NCBI RefSeq assembly: GCF_040115645.1 | Contig: NC_089546.1 | Location: forward strand, 5,677,001 to 5,741,000 | Direction: 5' to 3' | Length of the DNA stretch: 64,000 nucleotides | DNA from: Euwallacea fornicatus | Taxonomy: Eukaryota > Arthropoda > Insecta > Coleoptera > Curculionidae | Notes under the pieces: generated by a model | Database searches by the model: none | Told to the model about the DNA's origin: nothing | Seen by the model: only the letters and a program-made list of their open reading frames with translations | Position numbers and translations under genes: made by a program | Shown here: one piece after another, positions 40,501 through 52,500 of the stretch | How positions within the stretch are numbered: the first letter of the stretch is position 1 | How the letters are laid out: each line of letters begins with the position of its first letter

Positions 40501-43500
40501 GTCGGCCACACCTCGCAATAATGGGCTCATGATGCAAAAGGAATCCTATTGGAAATATGAATTGGGAGGTGCTTATTATCGATTCAAGACAGAGAGGAAA
40601 TTGAAGTTATTAATGTACGAGGATAGTCCCAGAAGTATCCGATTTGCTACTTAAAGAAAAAAGCATTTTGGGAAATATTGCGTTATTTCTCTGCTTTGAG
40701 ATTGACACAGCTTCTCCAGCGATGTCCTGTGGATTCTATTCACTGTTTATAATCTGAAAATTCGAATGTTTCAAAATAGACATCGAGTTCGGACTCCGCC
40801 AATTCGTTATTGGAAAATCTCCACCCGCCGGACAATTTTTTCAAATTTGGAAATAGAAAATATTCCGAGGGGGCTAAATCTGGCGAGCAGGGTGGACGAG
40901 GACAAAGTTCGAAACCACGTTGATCGATTTCGGCCATCGTAATGAGCGAAGCGTGAACTGGTGCAATATTTTGATGAAACAAGACTTTTCTTTTCGCCAA
41001 ATGCGTTTTCCAAATTTCTTCGTTCGGCCGTTGCAATAAATGTGTCTAATATTTTCCGTTCGTTGTTTTTCCGCGAGGGAGATGGTCAGTGAAAATTATC
41101 TCATGTGCATCTCCGAAAACTGACCCCATAACATTTCCCGCAGCTGGAACGGTTTTCGCCCTTTTGGGAGTCAATTCTCCCCTTTTAGTTCATTGTTTTG
41201 ACTGCTCTTTCGTCTCAGGTGTGAAACGATGGACCCATGTTTCATCCGTGGTTACGACACGATGCAAAAACTCGGCTTTATTGCAGCGAAACTTTACCAA
41301 ACACACCCTTAAAACAACCGCACAACGCCCTTTTTGTTCAATTGTGAGTAATCGCAACACTCCCCCATTTAAAACAGTCTACCTAAAATATCTTGAGTAG
41401 AATTTCTTTCTCCTGAAAACCACGAGACACGTCAATTTCATTTTTAAGGGGACATTGTTAGATCATAAATTCGTAGGTGTAGAGTCATCCCCCTAAACGA
41501 GGTGGTAACGCCTTCAAGAATCTTTGAAGGTACGGAGGGTCAAGTAGCACATCAAATTAAAGGTATTTCAATCCTCTTTATAAGTATGCTGAAATTATTT
41601 GCTCCGATTTTAAATATTGTTAAAAAAAACTGTTTTAAAACATCAGTGATATAAATCGAAAAAAGTGACATAAACTTAATGATAATAAACTAACTAATAA
41701 TTCAGAAAATTATGTTTATCATCGAATTCTTCAGATAAGGCGATGGGTTTTGTTAGCATCGAAGGAGTAGTTTTGTTCCGAGTTTACGCTGATCAGAGTT
41801 GTATCGCAAAATTTGTCGATTCATCCGACGATTCAAAACGTCATGGTTTACACCACTGCAGGGAGGATTGAAATTGTCATCATCTATTTCAAAAATAATG
41901 AAATCGTCCGAGAAACTGCAAAAATTTTTAATGGAAAACATTCCGGTAAGAATCTGAGCGCTCCCTACCTGGCGAATTTAATATCTAAATTCATGGAGAC
42001 TGGATCCGCTGCCGACAAAAAACATGAAAGGCTGTTACCAATGAGGCTGCACAGATTGCAATTTCGGGACATATTAAACTGGATCATGTAAATCAAAAAA
42101 GTTTATTTCAAGCACCGGAGAATTAGAAGGAACATCAGGTATTCCACGTGGTAATATTCGAAGGATCTTGGAAAAGCATAATTCCCATCCCTATAAGATG
42201 CATCTCATTCATGAGCTCAATGAAGATGATTCAGATCGCCGAATGCAATTTTGAGAGGTGACGAGTGACAGCATTTTGATCAATCTGAATTTTTTATATG
42301 GTACATGGTTTTCTGACGAATTCACACTATTTCCGAATGGTTTCGTCAACAGACACAGTTGAAAATATTAGAGTGATGCGAATCTTAGAATCGTAAGAGA
42401 GCAGCATTCACAGTATCCAGAACAGTTCAATGTATGTTTTGGGAATTTGGGAAATCGTATTGTTGGACCTTCTTTCTGCCTGATAACCTGACGGGTGAAT
42501 CTTACCTCAATTTGCTTCAAGACTTCGTCTAGTCTCGCATTGTGGATATCTTTGAAAACAACGACTAGATCCCGACGAACTATATTTTTTTTTGTAACAG
42601 CATGGTGCTCCACCACACGGTGCAGGTCTCGTTCGTTACTTTTCCCGAACACTCGATTGATGAAACAGGTTTCACTGAGTGGCCCCCGAAATCGCCCGAT
42701 TTGACACCATTCGCTTTTTCTTGTGGGGTCATTTAAAAACTGTTGTTTATTAAACGGAATTTACGTCTTTCGAAGATCTTCACCACCGAATAGTGAGAGC
42801 ATGTTGTGAAATAACTCGTGAAACGCTACAAAATGTTCAGGAAGAGGTTGAACAAAGACTTTATTATTGTATGGAATTAAATGGGCCGCAATTCGAACAC
42901 GCAATTAAATGAAACGTTAATTAACAATTAATTTTTTTTCGATTTATTTCAGCGGTGTTTTACAATATTTAAAGGCGGAGAAAAAAAATTCAGCATGCTC
43001 GTATAGAGAATTAAAGTAGCTTTGGTTTGATGTGCCATTTAAGGTTCTTGAAGTGGTTGCCATCCTGTTGACGAGGATGGCTTTACAACAACGAATTTTG
43101 ACGTATCTCGGGGTTCTGATGATCCATTCGAGATAGTTCAGAAGGACCGTTTTAAATGAGCCACGCTGTATATGACTATTCGGTCAAACGCAATGTGCAG
43201 TACTATTGGAAATGCCGATCTTCAAGTACAGTTTGGTGAATTTTTACCACAATATCTGGAGCAGTCAGATCTGGAGTGTCATGGGGTCAACCACTGCGGA
43301 GTTTGCCTTGACAGCTCGTGTCCCACTGCGTTTAAACTCTGCCATTGAATATTTTACAGTTGTTAATCAAGGATCAGATTTCCCCGGAGATGAATCTAAC
43401 AGTGTTTTGATGTGGAGAGGACTGAAACCTTTCAAATGGAAGTATCGTCTCCAATTCACCTCATTCGAATTCAAACGAAAATATCGATAACCAATATTTT

Positions 43501-46500
43501 AGATGTTCATATAATCTCTAGAAGCGTCTTCCAAAAACGGCTTCATAACAAACACAAATCAACGGAGCTCCCTCGAACTTTAGACATAAGCTTTTTGGGG
43601 TTACGTCTATGTAATATATGCAATTTTTTAGCAAAAAATCACTATCTACATGTCATGTCGGGTACTTCTCGGACCGTCCTCTTACTTGTATTGCTATTTT
43701 GTTCTACCGAAGACACCAAGATAGTCTCGGAAAATTATATTCTAGTCGTCGTTGGCTTGAATATGGGTCAAGCTCATTTACATGATGAATTAAACATCTC
43801 CCGATTACTCATAAATCAAATTTTAGTTGAATCGTTACATCAAATCTCTTATCTTTAATTAAAGTGATGTACTCGTTCTACTTATTAGAAATTTGCAATA
43901 TCCAAGAAACGAGAAATACTGGCAACTTTTTTTCTTTGCAGGTGATTTATGCCGTCCATTGAACTGCAAGAAGAAAGAAATATGTTTGCTCGAGGACTCG
44001 TTCACTGCAGTGTGCGTTTCAAGGAAAGAATTAAAGAAAAATGGGTAAGGAATTTATTGGAGTTTCCAAAGAGATTTTCTCCAAACTGCTTCTTCGCAAT
44101 AAAAAAAGGTTAAAATATAAATTCCAGGGACATAGTGGTCCCTAAATCAAGCACTAAAACTGACGATCCAAAAGCGAAAGATGACGAGGAAGATGACGAT
44201 GTCTTCTATGATTCTGAGGATGATGCCGAGGATGAAGTTGCAGATGACATTAGTGATTCTAGCGTGTAAGTGCGTTACTCACTAGAAAATCTATTGTTGT
44301 TCCCCATCAACCACGTTCCAGTGCAAACACTAAGAGACCTAATATTGTTCCAGATGCCGTCCATGTCCAGTAGTCAAACCAATCTTCCTATGCGGATCTG
44401 ACAATCGTACTTATAGCTCTTTATGCCGTTTAGATTACCATAACTGCATCCATCACACCACTATCAAAGTGGCCTGCAAGGGCTTTTGTCCGTGCAAAGG
44501 TTGTTTGCCTCTTAAATGCATTCTGAATAGTTCTCAAACGATGTGATTGTTTAGGAGAATCTGACAGCAGACAAAGAAAGAAGCAGCGGCAATCTGAGAG
44601 ATTAAACAACTTTATGAACAAATATAAAGCAACTTTGGATAAAACTGGAGCTGGAGGATCGATAAGTGGAGCGACACCTGAGAGACCTATTGTCAAGAAA
44701 GATGTATACTCGTTTGTTCCTCAGGATATTAAGTACGACAATAAGCACTACAAATACATCAAATATACTAAGTACAACAAGGTGAGCAATATTTTTCATA
44801 ACATTTTTTATGTCTCTCCAAATCGACATCTTCCCCTCAATTTTTATTTCTTTGCTGGTTCTTACTGGAAAATTGTGGTCTGCGCGCCCCTGGTTTTACT
44901 GAAGCGATGGGTTAAAATACTTGAAACCCTGACTTTCATCAAGTATACGATAAGTCATTGATGCACTCGAGTTTCTTTTAGCCTAGAAGTACTTTTAAAA
45001 AATGTTGTCCTCTCTTCGGTTTCAAATTTGCATCCAGTACGCTACTCCCTTTTGCTGTTCCTACATCATAGTTTTTCAAAGTATACTACTTTCACCCCCT
45101 TGCACTACCCCCTTATACGTACACGTAAATTCCCTACAATATCACGATTGATTAGGGGTTAAACTTTCATATGATTTTTTGATGGTCGTTCCTACCTGAA
45201 GATTAATTCACGTACTACCCTTCTGGTTTTACTGGCTTAAATTGCGTTTTTTTTCTCAAACGACACAGGTATCTCATAGTCTGCGATGTGTCGTTGACGT
45301 TCCAATTTCTGCGAAAACCAGTGGCTTACTTGGATCCTCATTTTCCAAAATTTTCCGATAGCGGGACGACAAACGACAACTTTTCTCCTCGCCATTTTCA
45401 CGATGTCGAATTTCTAGTAAGTGAGACACGCCCCTGATTTTTTTGGGTCGATTTTGGTGTCGGATTCATGTGCAAAGGTTCACTGAAGAAAAAGTCGAAT
45501 TTTTTTTCGAATAGTTAAGAAATTTCTCTACGAAAAGGGCCGATCGATCCAGATTCATGAACCGTGGTGAAGTTAATCGCCACAACATGCACTATTGATT
45601 TCTCGAAAGTCATTATTGGCCGAGACAAGTCGAACATTACAGACCTTGGTCGATTAATATTTGAGACAGCATTGTCCGCAATAAAATAATCCGATCATTT
45701 TTTATTGAGGCTAATTTAAATGGCGGAGAAATGTCGTAGTTTTCTGTTAAATGATCTACCGGTTTTGTTCGAAGATCTCACTCTTGACCGACGAGTTGCT
45801 TTGTGATAACAGCATGATGGATGTCCGGCCCATTTTGCTCACGTGGCACAAGACGTTTTAAATGAAATGTTTCTTGAAAAATGGATAGCACGTAATGGTC
45901 CAGTGAACTGGCTTTCCAGATCACCTGACTTGGCCCTATTAGATATTTTTTTTGGGGGTTATCTTAAAGAAAAGGCATACGTTCGAGTCCCAACAACTCG
46001 AGTTGATATGAAAAACCGCATTAGAGCAGCTTGTGAAGCAACCACTGAAGAAATGTCTCGACATCGTTAATGTGAGAATTCCAAGATGCCTCGACGCGTA
46101 AGATCAACATTTTGGGCATTTGTTGGACTTATAAATGTTTAAAAAGGATTTTTATTGCGATTTTGAGTTAATTTTTCAAATCTGTGAACTATCATTTTCC
46201 ATTTGAGTCTTTTTCGTAATTTATTTGTCACTTTAAACGTGCCCTTCAGTTTTTGTTTATACCTGGAAAATCGCTTGTACCAGTTTAACGGAGACGCCCC
46301 GTAGATGATTATTTCGAATTCCGATTGCGGAAATGTATTTTTCTGTAACAAAAATCATCGAACAAGGTAAAACCTCGGAAAAATATGCCACGGCACCGGA
46401 TTTCTTCAGGTCAATACCGCTTAATGTGTTGATTTTTATGGGAAAATACCCCTGACAATAGTCAACAAACCAGGGCGTGGCGAAAATCGGTGGGAAATGA

Positions 46501-49500
46501 TGTGCAAAAACATCCAATTTTAAGATAAAATCGTCAAAACCATAGGCATCAATATTTCATGCCGTTGTATTTGTGACTATTAATAACCCATGATATGCTG
46601 ATTTTTTGGGAAACAACATGTAATAATGGTTAAAAAACAGGGGCGCGCGGAAAATTAGTTAGGAGCTATGTAGATGCTCTTGTATGTAGATTACGTCAGC
46701 GAAACATGCGCGGTTTCACTGTGAGTCTTCACAAAAACGAGTGCAGACTCAGGCCAATTTAATATTAAATAGTAAAAGTATGACAAATTCCACGTCATTG
46801 AATGTCTGTGTGTTCATAATGTAATAATCCTTTTGAAAAATTAAACCTGACACGAGTCCAGAAAACAGGGGCGTGCGGGAATGAAATAGAATTGGACGAC
46901 AACACAATTTACTCAATAGCTCGACACAGAAAACACGCCATGTCACAAAATAAAACATTCTGAGCCACTAAATTTCTGTAGGTCAACAATGCATAATTTA
47001 TTGCTTTATTTTGGAAAATAGCTCTGTCAATAATGAATAAACAGCAACGTGCCGAGAATCATTTAGAAAGGAGGTTTTTATACACTTTTTTTATAATTAA
47101 ATAGATCGACAAGACAAATATTTCAAAACTTTAGAAAAACGATTCTGAACCACTGGAATTTGTAAACAAAATATCTGAGAGGCACAGTGACGGGCGCGCT
47201 GAGAGATATTTAGAAAAGTGGTAGAACACAGAATTTTAATATTAAATAAATCAACTCGAGAAAAAATGGCGAAAGTGCGCGATATAACTTGAAAATTTGG
47301 ATCGAATAAGAACTCGGAAACATACTGCGTGCCGTAGAAAAGAGAACACCCCGTAAAAGTTGTTTTATTTAAATAATTTTTTGGTGCGCATGTTTCTTCC
47401 GCTAAAACAAATGCTTCATTAAAAATTGAACAAATTCAATTGTTAAAAAACAAAACAAAACAAAATTAATAACTTGTCAGTCCTCCGCGGTGTCTTATAC
47501 ATTCTTGTACACGTCTAAGCATGGATCTAATGAGATGATTGATGTCCTCGTGGGGGATCTCATTCTAGGCTGACTGGACAGCATGACATGGCACATAGGG
47601 TTTGTGGGGGATGAGGTAAATTATGCAACCTTATATCTACAATATTTCATACATGTTCAATCGGTGGGAGGTCTGGAGATCGAGGTAGCCAAATTGACTT
47701 AATTTCGAATAAAGATAGTCACCCTAGCCACATGTGGCCGTCCATTGTCTAGCTGGCAAACTGGATAAACAAGAGCTTCCAGATAAGGCACGAACAGAGG
47801 TTCCAGGACTTCGGGACTCCTCACTAAAAACGATATTATCCCATTCCAGATTCCAATTTATCCGGTCTCTGCACCACTGCAGTCGGTTTTGACGATGATT
47901 TAAGCTGAGGGGTAACACCAGATGTGGACGGTGGCGAATCACTCCAAAACTTTTAATTCGACCATAAATGGTTCGAACCTCAACGGGCCTTTCACACTCA
48001 ACAAACCATTGATTCGCCAGCATTCTCGACGAGATGAACTTATCTCTTAGGGCCATAATTCGAAGGCGACGGTCTTGGCGTTCTATAGTTCTTCGGGATC
48101 GACCAATATTTCTTCTTCTGCCCGTTTGCTCTTCTTGGGCCCGTGCCTGACAACGTCTCGCTATCGTGTTTACACTGCGGAGCAATCTAGTGGCGATTTC
48201 CCCGAATGACCAACCAGTCTTTCGTAGATCCCCGTAGATAGGAGGACGTTTCTCAAACTCGCTTAATTGATGAAAATTTCGCTGCATTCTGCGTGTAATC
48301 ATATTTGATAAACTAAAAGCACTTTATAAGCAAACCGTACACCACTAAATAATATTTTTCAGTCATATTGTTGATGTTTTATTGCAATTTTTTTAGTAAA
48401 AAAAAAACTAAAATTCCTGATAACTCCTAAAAACATTGATAAATATGACTGAAAATTTAATAAATTTTTTTGTTCCCATATACAAACATGCAACCAAAAT
48501 TTATTTCAATAAAACCATTTTTGCGGTGTGTTGTCTTTTCTCTCTCACTCAGTATAAATTTTAGTTCTATGGTCAACAGTGGCATACCATTTCTTTTAAA
48601 CACCCAGCCACGTGCTCATACATATGCTGTTAGTTATTCTAAAACTCATTTATTTAACGCGAAATGTGTTCTTTTTTCAGTAATTTTCAAAATTTTGGCA
48701 AATTAGCTCCAGTACATAAAGTAAAACTTTAACCCAGGTATTTTACATGCCAATACTCGTTTTACTACCCTTAACTTTCTCCTGCACAGGACAACTACAT
48801 TTACGCCGACGATAAAGATAAACTCCGAGGCTACAACGAGGTTACTGACGAAAAGGGATATAGCAATTCCATCAATGGTCTCGACCCTGCTCTACCTCTA
48901 CAGAAACAATGCTCTTCCACAGCAATGCAAGCCATGGGTAACCGCCTCTTGGACTGGTTTTCCGTGGTAATGGCCGATTCCTCCAAACGGAGACGTCCGA
49001 GAAACAAATCCAAAGACCACTTCCCTACTGCCTGCAAAGGGGAGGTGCGATGGATGTTCCAGCATCTGGACGAAAACTCCGATTCCATGTTGTCCCTGCA
49101 AGAGTTATATGATCTGGAGCACGATCAGAATGAAGTTTGCTTGAAGCCATTCCTACAGCAGTGTGATCTGGATAAGGATCTTGTGGTGACTCCTGTGGAA
49201 TGGTGTAAGTGTTTCCAGAGGGCTGAGAGGCCATGTGCGGCGGTGCGACATAAAATTTCTACGGATTTGTTGGGTATGTTGCTAAAAGTTGATTGAAAGG
49301 GAATTGATTTGGGCCATTTCCAGGTGTGTATATGCCAGAATGCGATAGTCAAGGCTACTACAAACCGATTCAGTGCCATAGCGCTATTGGGATGTGCTGG
49401 TGTGTTGATAAACACGGAGTGGAGTTTGCCAATACGCGTACTCATGCGAAACCAAATTGCGGTAAGTTTATTTTTCCATAACCTGGCCAGCATATTGGAA

Positions 49501-52500
49501 CCAACTTCAGCTTGCCCTAACCATTTTAAACCTCTGAATTTGCTAATTTTCGTATCTACCCGACGTTATGACGTCTAGACCAGTGGAAAAAACCATTGCT
49601 TTAGCGCAGGTTTTCTGTTTTTTCATCTTTGCAACATCGAATTGGCTTGTTGCACAAGACCACATGGAACTTCGAGATCGTTTAAGTTCAGCTCTTCTAA
49701 AGCGAAATTTGACGAGGCGCTCTTTTCCGTTAAAACTCACAACTTCAAGCTTTCTGCTGCAGCAACTCTAAGTTCCAGCCCCCTGCCATTCTGATTTTAC
49801 TGCCATTAGAATTAAGTTTTTTCTGAAACAAAGCGTGAATGCAGTCGTACGACCTGTCAAGACGAGCTCTGCAGCGGTTGACTCAATGACGCTTCAGATC
49901 TGACCACTTTAGATGTTGGGGTGAAAATCCACAAAACCGTACTTTAAGATGGATGTTTCCGAAAGTACTGGACATCCCATTTTGACCGAACAACTGGATT
50001 GAGACAGCTGTGCGCAACATGGGTGCCACGATTACTGTCGATTAAACAAAAACAGCTCTGTGAGGATTCTTCAAAGGAGTGTTTAGAAGAGGTTCGCAGT
50101 AAAAAAAAAACAAGTTTTTGCATCCATTCGTACCCATGGCTGAAACATGGGTTCATCTTTTCACAACTGAGATGAAAGAGCAGTGAAAACAATGGATACA
50201 AAGGAAAGAATTAGTTTCAACGAAACCGAAAACTGTTCTATCTGCAGGAACGGTGATGACGTCAGTTTTTCGGGATGCGTGTGGAAAATCTCTCTCTCTC
50301 TCTCTCTCTCTGGCGATAGCCAACATCAATCAACTTGGTTTGGAACTTTTTCAGAGTAGGATTCGTCGGAGCACCTTTTTTTGCGAGGAGGTGGGAATCT
50401 TCGTAAGACATCTAGCTTCTATGTGCAGCCAGGTAGTGTGGGATTCGACCGACTGTTACGTCCGCCCGTCGACCCACTAATGCCACCTCCCCTCTTCATC
50501 CCCGGTATCGCCTTTTGGAATTCCTTCGGGGATCTTCCCTCCCTCCTTGAAGCTTGGGCGCCGCCGAGGTCGCTCGCTACTCCTACACTCTTCTTTTTTT
50601 TCGTTCTCTCACTCTCTCTCTTTCTCTTATCCTAAAGTCGGAGCATCTACTCACTAACAACCTCGACTCCCATTTGCCTGCGGGCAACACTGATCCGGGA
50701 CTGTCCCTGAAAGGTGAAACGCCAGTGTGGGGGAGACTTGGAGATTCTGCTGCCCGCTGCTTGTAAGCCCGGGATTATTGGCTCCCTTGAGTGACCCGTT
50801 CCATCCGCTCCTTTTCTTTAACCTTCGCAGATATGGCCCTGCTGCAGCGGATTCACTCTGTTTTGTTTTCCAACATCCTCTCGATATACATGTTATTTTT
50901 CTATAAAATATTCCGATTTAAGAATAGGTTTTTTCCGCAGTATTGAAAGTTTCTTAGTGTAGTTATCGTGGAAAGAGCGGGGTGTGTTTGTAACTAACTG
51001 CGCACGAAACCCTCAACAGCTGCATCGTTGTCGTATGTTTCCCCTCCTATTAACGAACCAACCGTGTGATAGTCACACGGGTATAAGTCCGGACTGTAGG
51101 GAGGCTGTTCCAATGTTGACCAGTGAATTTCTTCTAGCTTTTCCCTAGTCAGGTTGGTGGTGGGAGGACAGGTCCTGTCGCGAAGCGGAATCACGTTTCT
51201 GATCGAAAATTCTCGTTTTTCTGGCGATACACATGCTGCGTCCCAGGCAGTAGTAGACTGCGTTGACTGTGCGACCTTACATACGTTTTTACAGTTCGAA
51301 AAAAACGTCATCGATCTGGTTTTAACTGAAATTATTGAACGCAATGACGAATACAACGGAAACTGTTTCGTATTGCGACAAGATGATGCACCTCCGCATT
51401 ATGCAGTGACCGGTAGGCGATTTTCGGATCAAAAATTTCCAGGATAACGGGTGGGAAGAGGAGAGGTAATTGAATGGTTTCCACGATCACCGAGCTTCTG
51501 TCTGCCAGATTTCTTCGCGTAGAAGGTCTGCACGTCTCAACCAGCATTTTAAAAAAGATTTACTACGGCGGATGGTCAGCGAGTGCCATCGAGTTACCCA
51601 CGCGGACGTTATAAAATATCCGACAGCATTTTGAGCAAAATCTTTATAATCTAAATAATTTAAACGTTTATTCAACTAATAAGCAAGTAATCCGGTTCAG
51701 ACTGTTTTAAATTAAAAAATTCTTTTTTCGATAACTAATAAAAAATTAAAGGCGTAAATGCACTACCGTTGGAAGGAGAATTAAAAAAAACCTTTCAAAC
51801 AAGATGCCCCTCGGCCCCTTCAATGCATTCCCCTTCGATAATAAAATTGATATGTCCGAACGTTTGTCAAAACAATATGTAGGATTTCTGAAAACTTCTC
51901 TGTTCCGTTTTCGTTTGGCCACCCCGTATATTTATCTGATATGTAATCACCATTACCAGAGATACGGAAATTCTCTCTGATCATCAGCATGATTTATCCT
52001 TTCTGGAAAGGGCACTCCAAACATATAATTTGTTATGATGACACGTTAATAAATTGAATTATATTGAAGATTTTTGCCGAAGAGCCAGATTTTTTTCTTC
52101 ACTAGACATTATTTTATGGTTTACATTCACTCTTATTAAGGCGATTTAAATGTATTTTTGAGAACGTTTCATCTTCAACGTTCGTGCTGGATTACAATGT
52201 CGGGCCTATAATGGATGATTGTCCTGTCGGTGACCGAATTTCTAGGTCATAATATAGATTATACTGTTTGTTCTCTGAAACAGGTTCCAGCAATAGGAAT
52301 TATATCATTGATTAACCGAATGGAGGCCATATCTAAGTGCCTGTTCTTGATGGGCAACATTAGTTACTGAATTGTGCCTCTCAATATGAGCGATATTTGC
52401 TAGAGATTTGCAGACAATAATGTCGCAACCGGTATATACAGGGTTTTGTTTACGTACGTAAGCAAACTTCACGGGGTGATGCTTTGAGCGATCCAAAGAC

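Noticed and set aside
43206..43858. Two long + strand frames as exons just before testican exon b
   Set aside because: They are antisense to the mariner M3 half and do not splice in phase to the exon at 43942; exon 34453-34510 does.
44614..44961. 115-codon frame taken as a testican exon extension
   Set aside because: The exon ends at donor GTGAGC (44782) and the next exon continues in phase 0. The remaining 60 codons are intron read-through without testican similarity.
46471..47335. CRISPR-like array
   Set aside because: Spacing of 140-230 bp, strongly diverged units and a eukaryotic intron context exclude CRISPR.
49309..49578. 89-codon frame over the thyroglobulin exon
   Set aside because: A shadow in the wrong frame. 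The correct frame gives CWCV and joins both neighbours in phase.
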